Shown: one piece after another, positions 1 through 11,000 of the stretch
Position numbering within the stretch: the stretch's first letter is position 1
Layout of the letters: each line of letters opens with the position of its first letter
Assembly: GCA_020631735.1 (NCBI GenBank)
Contig: CM036223.1
Coordinates: 7,974,191 to 8,038,190, forward strand
Length of the DNA: 64,000 bases
Reading direction: 5' to 3'
DNA from: Saccharum officinarum
Lineage: Eukaryota; Streptophyta; Magnoliopsida; Poales; Poaceae
Notes under the pieces: generated by a model
Seen by the model: only the letters and a program-made list of their open reading frames with translations
The model's database searches: none
What the model was told of the DNA's origin: nothing
Translations under genes and position numbers: made by a program

Positions 1-39
1 TAGATTGGTACATTTTTGCATGGAAAGTTGAACCAACTT

Positions 40-139
40 NNNNNNNNNNNNNNNNNNNNNNNNNNNNNNNNNNNNNNNNNNNNNNNNNNNNNNNNNNNNN
101 NNNNNNNNNNNNNNNNNNNNNNNNNNNNNNNNNNNNNNN
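40..139. other. assembly gap (100 N)
   Basis: A run of exactly 100 N, the usual placeholder for a gap of unknown size. The 39 bases to its left show no recognisable feature. Confidence 0.99.
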
Positions 140-898
140 TAAAGTGTGTGGGTCACATGCTAGTACTGGGTAGACCTAGAAGAAGCATGCGATGAATGCG
201 CATGCGTCCAAACAATGACACCAACTCCCGTCAAGTCAAATCAAATTAATTAAAGGAAGGTATCCCTTGGGTTGGGCAGCTAACCAGCTAGATGCTCGGG
301 CTCCGTTTGGATCGGAACGAGTACTAGTATTTGCTCCGTTCCCCCAAAAATATAATCTTGTAGTTCAAATATTGTCTTGAAATGAATGTAATTTTTAGGT
401 TTGAGATCAGCTTTTTCAGTAGGGCTCATGTATCAATAAAATCAGCTCATGCATCAATCAGTGATTCACATCCGCTGTAGAGGTGGCCGCCAACCCTCCA
501 GGCACAAACAATTGCTTCTGAAATGGGGATACAGGAGGGGCACATACATAATTTTACACCTACACTAATCTAACCTCGAAAATTGAGAATCACATCCTTT
601 TATGGGATGGATGGGAGAAAAACATTTATGAATGAGAATTTTTTAAGGAACCTGGAGGGAAAGCCCCTACTGAAGATAAGTTATAAAAAAGCAAAGGTCT
701 TACAAGTTAAAGAAAATGTTACAGGCAACATAATACAGAAAAAAATTAAACTCAAGCTCAAGAGACAAAGAAAGAAACAAGAAAATGAGGTAAACTACAG
801 AAGATTTTCTATCCACTGTTTTCAAAGGGGATGTGAAGAGGCTTTTGTTGTGTGCAATAGCAGAGGCAATTTTGTGATCAGCAGAGATTTACATCTGC
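140..898. other. unannotated stretch, possibly LINE 3' flank
   Basis: AT-rich sequence with no convincing gene. An open frame at 583-921 has low-complexity Lys-rich translation and overlaps the end of the LINE fragment on the other strand, so it is not called. Around 330-352 there is a short stretch resembling one terminal end of a Stowaway-type MITE, but no partner inverted repeat was seen. Confidence 0.4.
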
Positions 899-1420
899 TT
901 AAAATTGCATGGATCCATTGAAATGAGATTGTTCCTGTAAGACCAAATGCACCAGCACATGAATGATGAAAATGTCCATGAAAAAAAAAAGAAATTTGCT
1001 GCTGTTATCTGAAATTTCCAGGGCTTGAAACATTGACCTGCCTTTGTGGCCTTGTGGGTACCCCAAATTGATTAAATTCCAACACTCTTTTGCAAAGGTG
1101 CAATCCAAGAACAAATGCTCTACTGTTTCTTCACTGGACTGTGAGCAAAGCATACAATTGTAATCTTGAAGAGCCATACCTTTCCTTCTGAGTATGTTCC
1201 TTGTGCTTATACTGTCTTTAGTAGCAACTAGAAGAAGAAGAAGACCAAAAAGCCACACATTTCTTGTAGTGGAAGAAGACTTTATGGTTGCACTGACATG
1301 AAGATTTCCAAAGCCGCTTGAAAGCTTCATGAGCATCAGAATGAGTGGTTAGAGCTCCGTATGCCTTAGAGGAGCTCACATATTTAGAGTTCCAGATATA
1401 TATCCAGGTGTCATGCATGC
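899..1420 (-). pseudogene. LINE ORF2 C-terminal fragment (zf-RVT domain), frameshifted
   Basis: The minus strand encodes the zinc-binding domain that follows reverse transcriptase in plant L1-type LINEs. An upstream frame (about 1218-1418) has SSKAYGAL...FKRLWKSSCQCNHKVFF. A second frame (899-1250) continues with TKDSISTRNILRRKGMALQDY, then the Cys/His cluster CMLCSQSSEETVEHLFLDC. The two pieces join only after a frameshift near 1220-1260, so this is dead. No RT or endonuclease domain lies nearby, so it is a 5'-truncated copy, as is usual for LINEs. It is a different copy from the two larger LINEs downstream. The 3' end and target duplication were not resolved. Confidence 0.8.
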
Positions 1421-2349
1421 ATCTTATAACTCTAAACTTTGCAGCTTCTCATTCAAAAATTGATGCTGAGAAAAGGCTTCTTTAGACAAGGCAGATTGAA
1501 GAGATCATTCATTGATGCTTATTCATTAACTATACTCGAAGAGCATCTTCATTTAAGATCCTTAAACCAGAGCCTCTACTTTTCACCTTATTTCAAATGT
1601 TCTATTTCTAGGGCCCAACTCTATCAATGACTCTTAAGTCACAACCATCTTTTACATATGGCATGTAGGCCCACTCTGTCAGTGACTTAGCCAATATGTT
1701 TTATTCTCTTTCCTTGACTTTTTCGCATGTATCGCGAGTCCAATGTTTCCACCGATTTTGCTTGCATAGCTAGCCACCTCATTCACCCGCTTGTCCTTCG
1801 GTAGGCGGTGGCTGCCCTCGCACCTCGCCCTCCTTTTGCGTCGACTTGTGATTAAGCTATGGTGGATTCGGCTGATCGAGCAAGAGTTGATGTAGCAGAT
1901 CTTGTAGGGCACGGCTGCGAGGCCTAACACTGCACAGGAGGCATGCCATTCCTAAAGGAGAGAGTTGATTTCCACCAGCTCTCGACCCTCCCTCTCCCCC
2001 TCCAGCATGCTCGCTAGTAGCATGAGAGGATGGGCTGGCCCCTCCGGATCTGTGTAGTCCATAGACATACTTTTTTCTAGTTTCACTAGTAGTTCTTTTG
2101 AATAAAGCTCACGTCAATTTCACCCATGGCGGTGGGTGTTGCGAGGCTCCAATTGTTGTGTTCTTAGAGGTCACTGCCTTTGGTTCTTTTTCTCATCTGC
2201 TCTTCTGGGTCGTCTGTGATGGGTGGTTGGCCCGACGTCATTGACACTACCAGGATCTGGGAAGCCAATGTCCTTGTCGTTTTAGTCATGCGGGTCACCG
2301 GGAGAATGTTGCTGCCGCCGTCGCTCAAGCAAGTGTGGTGGCGCCCCTT
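1421..2349. other. no recognisable gene
   Basis: Several short open frames occur on both strands, but none has a recognisable domain, and none continues across splice-like signals. I see no structural repeat here. Confidence 0.4.
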
Positions 2350-2650
2350 TGAAAGGATCTAGATGGGAGGGGGTTGAATAATTGTCTATTAAAAATTTCT
2401 ATAAAAATCACAACACTAGAGCAAAAAGGTTAGAACAATAAACAATCCTAAAGGCCACTAGTTTGCCTAGCCTAATTCACCCAATGCAAGCCTCCTCAAC
2501 AATTTTAATAGCAAGTTAAGACTACTACAAGTTTACTCAAACAAGCAAAGAGGCTAGCACTGCTATGGTTGAGCTAAACTAGTGAAGCAACTAAACTAGC
2601 TACTTGTACCAACTAAAACTAATCTACAACTAGAGAGCTACTACTGCAAG
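2350..2650 (-). repeat. fossil Sirevirus-like LTR fragment
   Basis: The stretch starts TTGAAAGGATCTAGATGGGA and continues GGGGGTTGAATA, then an AT-rich run with repeated CTAGC/CAAG words. This parallels the inner LTR edge of the two Copia elements at 19992 and 43481 (TGAAAGGTCTTGATGGCTAG and on), but is strongly diverged. Only the U5-side edge is clear and the far boundary is approximate. No coding region or matching partner was seen, so it is an old fragment of a related family. Confidence 0.5.
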
Positions 2651-3813
2651 CAACTATACAAATGTAATGCACAAATATAAGTAGTAAACCATCGGGGCAA
2701 TAGACGACAAGAAATTTATCCTTGACATCCTCATCGAGGCGAGTCTCTAGGTGATTGATTCGCATGCTAACAAGCCTATCAAGCTTGACCACAAGCTTGG
2801 TAAAGGGGGTGGCACGGCTCCTAGCGAAGCTCCGGCGCAAGTTCACGACGTGCCCTCTTAGGGTGGGGGTGGCGTGGCTCCGTGTGAAGCTCTAGCATGT
2901 GAGCTGAGGGCACAGGCAACACCCGCTTTGGGCACGGGCAGCACGGATCCGAGTGGGCACAACGTGGCTTTGGTCATGGGCAGGCACGACATAGCTTTGA
3001 TTGCGGGTGGGGAGGTGGCGAACGTGATGTTGGGGGCTGGGGAGGGAGCAGTTGGTAATAAAGAAGATGAGAGAGAGGATGACATGCGGGGTCCCACTTA
3101 ATTGGATGTTAACAAATCAGAAACGATCATGTATTCCTTTGTCCTCATCCCTCCAACTAATCACCAAGTAGGGATATCCGTTTCCCCAAAAACCAAACAC
3201 AAAGATAGAACCATTCCATCATAGAAAAACTGGAATGGATACATCCTATCCCTGTTATCCCAGAACTCCTTCTTTATGGAAACATCATAGATGAGCAACT
3301 ACCTGTGGACTCTCATCATATCATTAGGCACACATCACACAAAAGTGGCAGCATATATAATCTACTCCACAAGATAATGGGTGGGAGAATAATTTAAATA
3401 GGAATAGAAGGGAAGGTCCACCCATGTGCTTTGCTAAGCATTAAAATCTATGGTTTCTTCCTTGGTTTACAAAGGATAAAATCTTAGTTAAAGAACAAAC
3501 CGAGTAGCTGCTCAATTGATAGGACACATCAGATTGAGTAGCATCATAGAATCATTCCAGATTCCTGCAGGAAAAAGTGGTGGTACACATAGACTGGTGA
3601 TATGTCTCTACAACAAATTGGGCAATGGCCATACTGATATCAACAGATTACCATATTTATATACGTCGTCTATTCAGCTGTGAATCAACCTATAGTCAAG
3701 ATATGCTGCTATGTATGACGAATAAAATTCTAATGAATCAATTGTGGCAATTGGCTCCTATATGCTTGCTTATAATGGTTACTGTGTTGTACAGTATCAG
3801 CTGTGCCGGCCCT
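2651..3813. other. 3' flank of the RHM gene, no other gene
   Basis: A GC-rich patch at 2800-3100 gives overlapping open frames on both strands with no domain, and these look spurious. The part nearest 3813 is the expected 3'UTR of the minus-strand gene. No unambiguous polyadenylation signal was found. Confidence 0.4.
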
Positions 3814-5963
3814 TCAGTTTATAGGCACCTTCCTATTGGGCTCAAGGACATACTTGATCAACGAGTCTTTGATCGATAGCAGCTCGGGGAACTCCTTCTT
3901 CAGCTTGGTTGCATCCATCTCATTGTTGCTTCGCGGCGCGACAATAACCTTGGCCTGCTCCTCAAGGGTGAAGTTTGTCCACTTGAAGCTAGGGTCGATG
4001 TACTGCTTGTACATCTCTAGGATCTCGTTGTGGCTGACAACGCCAGGGTTGGTGAAGTTATAGATGCCCCGCAGGTTCCTCTTTGCCATCTCCACTGAGA
4101 TAGGCAGGAGCTCGTCCAACATCGTCATGCTGTTGGGGATGTTCACCACCTTGTTGTAACGGCTGATCTTTGTCACAAAGTTTCGGGGGTTGCTGAGGTC
4201 AGAGGATATTGGCATTCGAACTCGCAGAGTGCAGACATTCTCATACTCCCTCAATAGCTCCTCGACCTACATTTTCAAGAGAGAGTAATCACATGTTTGT
4301 TTCTATATTTGAAACATGAAAATGTCAACTTAGGAGTTGAGACAAAAACAATGTTAGAAGTACTGAAGATAGCAAAGCCATCCATTGCAGGGGTAACAAG
4401 CATTTACTGACTTACCATTGCCTTCGTCTTCGAGTAGAATGAACCTGTAAAATTTGGTGTATCTTCCTCTTTGAAGCCGATACCTGATCCTTCGGGATGA
4501 AGTGCATCATACTCAAATATGCACCCAGTGGCATAGTTCATCATCAATAAGCCATGCTCCCTACATACGTCTGCTAGATTTAAGGTGCCCACAACATTGG
4601 TACGAATGGTGTCTGGCTTGTGTGACTCACACCAGTCAACATTGGGCCTTCCAGTAACACCAGCAGCATTGAAGACATGTGTTGGATTAATAGTTTGGAT
4701 ATCCAGGATGAGTGAAGAACGTTCTTGCAAGCGGCCTTTTCCATACTCATATGGAATTCCTTTCTTCTCACATATTTTTCCAAGAAGTCCACCGATCCAT
4801 CCTGTCCTGCCATATATCAGGAACTTGAAGGCATGCGTTTCTAGAGCATTATCTGATGTTGAAGTAGCCTTTGTTTGAATGTTATTAAACTGACTGAGAA
4901 TTCCTTTAATCTCCTCAGAACCCTCGTACCCTGGCATCATCAATGTCCTCGGATGAGGCAGCAAGGCCCCAGAAACATCACCCCAATAATCAGAATTTAC
5001 TACATACCATTCCATTGTCTTTTTCAATCCTTCCTCCCATAGGGTGCGCTCAGCCCATCCAAGGCTCTTGAGCTTCTCATCGTCCAAGAAATACCTCTGG
5101 TCATTGAAAGGTCTGTTCTCGACAAACATGATGATTTTGTCAGCTTCAAGATTGAAAAGCTTACAAACATCTTTTGCCACATCAATTACTGTCCTCTCTC
5201 TCTTTGTTCCAATATTATAAACATGTCCAACTTCTCCATGATGAAGAATGACATCAAATGCCTCTGCAACATCCTCACAATAGATGTAGCTACGGACATT
5301 GCCTCCATCACCATGGATAGGGAGGGGCTCCCCTCTCATTGCCAAGAGAATGAACTTTGGGATAAGCTTCTCAGGAAACTGATTTGGGCCATAGACATTG
5401 TTTCCTCGAGTGGTGATAACCGGCAGTCCATAGGATCTCCCATATGCCATTACAAGCATCTCTGCTCCCGCTTTGGTGGCTGCATATGGGTTTGTGGGAA
5501 GCAGCTGTGATGCTTCATGGTTGCCAACAACTGCATCCTCATCAGTCTCCCCATAGACCTCATCAGTGCTGACATGGATGAACCTCTTGATCTGGCCAGT
5601 AATCCTGCAGGCTTCAAGAAGAACATGTGTACCATAAATATTGTTCTTGGTAAATTCAAAAGAATTCCCAAATGAATTGTCGACATGTGTCTGGGCTGCG
5701 AAGTGCATTATGGTGTCAATGTTCTCTGTGACAAGAAGGAAATTGACAAGATCAGCGCTTGCAATATCGCCCTTGACAAACTTGAAGTTTGGTGATGAGC
5801 TCACAGGGAGCAGGTTCTTCAGATTAGAGCAGTAGTCAAGTTTGTCAAGGACTACGATCTTGTAATCGGGGTACTTCTTGGTAACACGGATCGCGACATG
5901 GGATGCGATAAAGCCAGCAGCTCCTGTAATGAGGATATTCTTAAGTTTGTAAGGCCTCGCCAT
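3814..5963 (-). CDS. RHM: UDP-L-rhamnose synthase (RHM), bifunctional, 2 coding exons
   Basis: Exons are 5963-4416 and 4266-3814, giving 666 residues, the normal size for plant RHM proteins (about 667-675). The enzyme converts UDP-glucose to UDP-L-rhamnose in the cytosol, for pectin, glycosides and cell walls. Residues 1 to about 330 form the UDP-glucose 4,6-dehydratase domain, with NAD-binding GAAGFIA (14-20), STDEVYG (132-138) and the Y160-AAT-K164 catalytic pair. Residues from about 378 form the 3,5-epimerase/4-reductase domain, with a second nucleotide-binding loop GRTGWIG (385-391) and YSKTK (510-514). The chosen start is MARPYKLKN, which aligns with the family N-terminus; an ATG 24 codons upstream lies in probable intron. 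No stop or frameshift was seen. YAATK replaces the YSATK I expect in the family. It could be any RHM paralogue. Confidence 0.95.
4267..4415 (-). other. RHM: RHM intron between coding exons
   Basis: This 149-bp intron has donor GTAAGT immediately after the ATG codon of ...SKTKAM, and acceptor TGTAG before GTCGAGGAGCTATTG (VEELL). Splicing restores the family-typical KTKAMVEELLREY junction in phase 0. Confidence 0.93.
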
Positions 5964-7310
5964 ATCCCCTGTATGATTGCTTTTAGAATCCTGCTGCAGA
6001 GCAAAGCAACTAGTTAGGATCAGACCTGACAACATGATGAAAGATCAAATTAATGCTGCAGACATGAATTGCATTCAAACAGGGGAAAGATAATAAACTC
6101 TCGCAGTTAATGATGAAGATTTACATGTCACAGCATTCAGACAGGGGGAACATGACACAGAAGTTCGAACTATAAGAAGTTGAAATTAGGGCTGCAAAAA
6201 GAAGAAAAAAAGAAACATTGCAAGCAGGAAGCAGGAACACAAATGTTTGATGTTCCGAAGAAACATGAAAACAATTCCATGTGCATGTGGGAGGAGAGCA
6301 ATTGGTTGTCAGTCCATAAATATTTTTGTGAGTCCATATATACATGAGAAAATATATCACGTTAAACAATTAAAGCACGCAAACTGAAAGTGTGTTGAAA
6401 AATGACACCGTGCGTGTACAAATACAGCTGAGAACTCAGATCAGCTTAGCACGCGGTAGTATTAATTAAGCACTTCCTTGCAATCAAGAGAGAAGGAATG
6501 CTGCATTGAATCTACTGGTAACTGATCTGTTGCCACTATATATATCTCAATCATCCCAACGCAGAACAGGAGTGAACACATTCCTGTACGAAAAACAGGA
6601 TACTATTTCACTAATGAAATCACCGAACGCCGTAAATAGATAAAAACATAGAGGTCAGCAAACATGCACCAAGATCCCACTCGCAGAGGATATTGTCCTT
6701 TTGCAAGAAGATGACCAGAATCTGCTGGAGCATAATGTCCGTTTTTCATTTGCACATCAGGGAGCAAACATGCCAAATTTTCTCAGTGAAAGCTCAATTA
6801 ACCTACTAATTTAAATATACTGTCACGCTAATTAGACCAACTTCGTGTCACCGTGGGACGGCAATGAAAATTGATAATAATCGATGCAAAGAAAAACAGC
6901 TGGACAATATTCTTTGGCGTTCTCGCCTTCAGACCTGACCTGTTGTCAGAGAAAGAAGCGAACACCAAGCATGCGAATACGCAATGCAGGAGGCTGGGCG
7001 GCGAAGTCCCACAACCATGACAACGAGAAGTCTATGCGTGTTGCCTCAGGGGATGCAGCGGATCGGCATCGATTAGAGAGAGTGAGAGGGTGCGGTTTGT
7101 ACCGTACCCAATGCGCGCCTCAGCCGGGGCAGGAGCGGATGGCGTCGGTTGAGGAGAGAGACTTGAGAGATCGCGGAGGAGAGGTGGTTAATAAATGCAG
7201 GTGGTGGTGGTGGAAGGGAGGAGGGGAGGGCGGAATGCACGGCACGACGGTGTTGGGTTGCTTTGTGCTTTTTTGGCTTTTGGTTTTGGGGAGGAAGGGC
7301 GTGTAGTGGT
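5964..7310 (-). other. RHM: RHM 5'UTR with probable intron (about 5991-7107)
   Basis: A polypyrimidine-like run and CTGCAGCAG acceptor end at 5991 on the minus strand, leaving 27 nt of leader before the ATG. Upstream, a CT-rich GC-rich segment (about 7108-7305) looks like a typical grass leader exon. It ends in a candidate donor GTACGG, with exon end at 7108. The implied leader intron is about 1.1 kb. The exon limits are inferred from signals alone and not proven. The AT-rich stretch between them holds no coding evidence on either strand. Confidence 0.5.
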
Positions 7311-7333
7311 GGAGAAGGCGCCCACGCATTAGT

Positions 7334-7341
7334 ATCTATAT
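7334..7341 (-). promoter_or_regulatory. RHM: probable RHM TATA box
   Basis: TATATAGA on the minus strand lies about 25-35 bp upstream of the CT-rich leader that starts around 7305. It is the only TATA-like element close to the leader. A long (TA) microsatellite lies another 55 bp upstream. Confidence 0.5.
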
Positions 7342-7391
7342 ATGTCGGAGCATTCTACTAAGAAGATGTTATGTGTTATTGATTAAAATAG

Positions 7392-7395
<4 letters not shown>

Positions 7396-7451
<56 letters not shown>
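7396..7451. repeat. (TA)28 microsatellite
   Basis: An uninterrupted 56-bp run of TA, followed by three copies of AGTT. It sits just upstream of the inferred RHM promoter, and is self-complementary and likely length-polymorphic. Confidence 0.97.
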
Positions 7452-7462
<11 letters not shown>

Positions 7463-9441
7463 TTATTCTTATCCTTATAAGGAATATTTATGATGGATAG
7501 ATAAGTATTAACCCATTATTATTATTTTTCAAATGATGTCCAACAACAAAAGATCATCGAATAGCGTAACAAACATCTAAGCAAGCAATCAAATTACTCA
7601 AGAAAAATAAACGCTCATAGCGAATCAAGAAACCAAAGAAAAAAATCATGTAGCTGGCAAGCGGCGCACATGGTTTGTTGAGTCACCGCAGAGCTTGCTT
7701 GCCTAAGCCGTCGGGAAACTATTGCCACCTCCTTTGCTGAATATGAGAAGGAAGCCCCAAGAAATCGGTGGCATTGACCCATGGAGGAATAAGGAAAGAT
7801 GGAGGTGGGAAAGGAGGTTGATGCTCCGTGGCACTTTCCGATGCCTGATTCCACTCCCATGCTCTCGGGTTCTCTGGAAATCAATTTTAATTATTGACAG
7901 ACAGTCCGTGGATCTCATTGACGATCCGTGAATCCCTTATTAGTGAACACTAAGTGCATGGTTAGGATTTTTGGCTAAGTGCTGGTGTTGACGAACGGTC
8001 TATGAAATGTGACAGACACCCCATCAATGTGTCAATAGAACCTATGTTCTTCATTGTTTATATTGCTTATTTGTGACTCAAGCCTAGTTTGGGGGTGAGG
8101 TTTACCATGCATGTGCAAGGGGTTCTAGGGTAGTTTAGGAGACATGTTGGGCAGGTGATAGCTAGGTTTTGAGCTCTAGATAACATGTGCAACCATTGAT
8201 TTGAGAAATCAATTTAATCATGAGAAAATGAGTGATTAATTCATGAGATTGGGCATGGCAACTTATCTTTGAGATTTGGTGACTCCTAGGCCACCAAGAT
8301 CAGAGATGAATGCTTGCACAACCTTGCTTCCAAGCACAAGAGAGGAATTTGACCATTTATGAGGTTTCTTGCAAAAATCCATAGATATGCATTAGAGAGG
8401 AATTAGAGAGATGCATGAGAGGATTGAGCTAGGGATGGGCTTGAACTTACTCATGAGATGATGGAGCAATCACCAAGTCTCATACTCCATTCATGCATGA
8501 AGAGAATCATGATTTAGGGCTTGAGGATTGACTTCAAGAAATGGAATGAGAGAGCTCTTGAGCTAACCATGGATTGAGGGAGATGGAGATGCTCATGAGC
8601 TTGAGGTAGTTCTGATCCTTCTTGCTCTTCCTCTTTTATTTCTATTCATTCTCTTCTTCTTCATCTTCTCTCTCTAGTTCATCCTTGTTCTTACTTTCTG
8701 GAGAGGGAGAGAGTGGGGAATGGAATGGGTGAGAGAATGATATCGGCAAAGCTGAGTTTGCTGAGGACAAATTCTGATTCGTGTTGATAGGTGGGGCCAT
8801 CCTTGAGTGGAGTTGAGGACAACTCATTCCACTTAACTCAGCTGACTAGTGAACTAACGAAGGATCTATTGATAAGGTCGGACGGTCCATTGATTCTCTA
8901 ATTTTGAGAGATTTGATTTGGAGAAAAGGATCTTAGCATTCGGCCACCTCTCATGTCTGAGAGATTGATAAATACTCATAAAGGGTTTTAGAGAGGTTGA
9001 TTAGCATCTTGCACCACGTATTTTCTTGACATTAATCAATATTTTCCCATTGTTGACTCTAGGTTGACTTGGGTAATTTGAGAGAGTCAATAAGATCGAT
9101 TAGCGAATTTGGAGTCCTTGTCCTAGTAGAGAGCACTAGAAATCCTTTAGAAGGACGATAAGTTGATTCTTGGGTGTTTGAGGTGCTATGAAAGGTTATC
9201 AAGGAGGTTCTACTAAAAGTTTTAGTTGGAATGACTTCGGGTCATGAAAGATGTAGTCCAGACTCCTGAAGCTGAGAAGGCACTATTGGTGGAGATGATC
9301 TCGCTGGAGAAGTGTATGTCGCCTCTAGGGGCAATGCCTTTGGCTTCAGCAATGAAGACGCTGGCTCTGGCCACCGAAGGGTTGAGAAGATACAAGACAT
9401 GCTTCCCCTACCTAGCGCGCCAGCTGTCATGGGTTCGTAAC
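7452..9441. other. intergenic, no gene recognised
   Basis: About 2 kb of moderately AT-rich sequence with short unconvincing open frames (for example 7615-7918 and 9242-9477) and no domains. Many GAGAG/GATTGAG-like words occur at 8350-9000 without clear tandem order. It may be eroded repeat, but no partner was identified in the window. Confidence 0.4.
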
Positions 9442-10789
9442 TGTTGGTATTTATTAACTTGTCACTTGTTTAAGTAGCCACCTAATGTTGTTGATATTTC
9501 TTAACATCACTTTTGCTGAGTTATCATCCCTAGCTATGATGCTAGAAATGCTTATTGGTACTTTCTAGAGTCACCTCTAAAATGACACTAAGAAGTACTT
9601 ATTCCAGGTATCGTTATTTATATTTTTATCACAGGAAAGGACTAGCAGATGGAATATATTGACAACTTATACATATGATGGAGAGATATACCATAACCAT
9701 TACTCTACTCACAACAGGGATAAGTCAAGAGATAAATATATATGAATGGCAAATGATAAATGATATTGATCACTCAGAGTACTCCTTTCTATGGCATTAG
9801 CATGACTAAGTAGATATTAGAGAAATAATTCCTAAGTCATTCTTAATTACAATTCAAAGCATACCATGATTAGTGTAATTACACTTAATAATCATGGCTA
9901 AGATCAACTCTATATCTACACATAAGGGATATTACTAAGGAAGATGAAGAACAGAGCATGACTTCCTTTATAACTAGATCCTACTTGACCTATATTTGGG
10001 GAGTGGACTACAAAGTACTCAATGGGAGTGTTACATCCGTGATCTACCATATGGCTCAGAATATAGGGTGCATCTGCAGATAAATAACGTATAAGCACCA
10101 TGCTTACAAAATGTTGACCACTCACTCCGTGTACTTTAGAGCGAGCGCTATGCGAACTTATGCTTGAACATGATGATAATCTAGCTATACTAAGCATATA
10201 ATAAAAGTAGACGATAAATATGATAACTAGAAACATGAATAATATTAAGAACAATGTTGAATCAATTATAGCAAACATATGAATAATGAAAAATACAAAA
10301 GAGGATACAAGGGGCTATACCAAGCCACGCTCTTGACAAGATCATGAATCCAAGCAATCTACCTATGCCCTAGAATATGGTGGAGCTCTGAGGATGATTA
10401 GGGTTTGATCTCTTGATTGAATGACTTCTTGAATGATGGAGGATACCCTAGGGGGCGGCAGGGGCTGGTATATATAGGGGGAGCGTCAATCCTAAGCTCT
10501 TGGATCAAACCAACTTGAAAGAACGGTGTAGATGTAAACCCTAAGGTGGTAGAGAACCGACATAGCGAGACAAAGACTGATAGGTGGGCCCGTAGGCTGA
10601 TCGGCCTGTAGGTGGGGTCAGACAGCCCCACCTGGCAGCCACCCGCCCTCCGCTTCGGTGGATTGCCTCCTAGAGTCTTCTAGAATCTTCTAGAGTTGTT
10701 TTCATCGCGAATAATTATGATTAATTCTAACATTTGGGTCCACCTTGATGATTTTGTGGATAAACCCTGTTGAAAACATAGATTCACCA
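9442..10789 (-). repeat. Athila-type 3' LTR
   Basis: A 1348-bp LTR matching 14997-16062 over its length. It lacks about 95 bp present at 15153-15250 in the partner, but keeps about 370 bp (roughly 10165-10530) that the partner has lost. These private deletions show the copy is old. Confidence 0.8.
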
Positions 10790-11000
10790 AAACTCATGGA
10801 ATTTGTTAGTTTAAACCCTTGAACCTATGTTGGTGATTATTTTATGCCCTTATCCAAGTTATATTTATGGTTTATAATGGTTGATAACTATCATCAACGA
10901 ACTCCCCAAGCTTAACCTTTGCTTGTTCCTAAGCAATGCTAAAATTAGCAATGAATCAGGAGTTTTAAGATTTTTGAAAACATTGTAGTAACTCCTTAAA
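10790..11000 (-). other. 3' interior of the Athila-type element
   Basis: About 200 bp of non-coding sequence containing, on the minus strand, AAGCTTGGGGAGTTCGTTG, a word typical of the region downstream of pol in gypsy elements. It ends at the deletion or insertion border with the family B LTR. Confidence 0.5.

Noticed and set aside
330..352. Stowaway-like MITE terminal sequence (GCTCCGTTCCCCCAAAAATA)
   Set aside because: Only one weak end was seen, with no inverted partner or TA duplication.
583..921. 112-codon plus-strand frame
   Set aside because: Lys-rich low-complexity translation with no domain, next to and overlapping an antisense LINE remnant.
5223..5835. Plus-strand and alternative minus-strand frames inside RHM
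   Set aside because: Shadows of the RHM coding exon, which accounts for the region completely.
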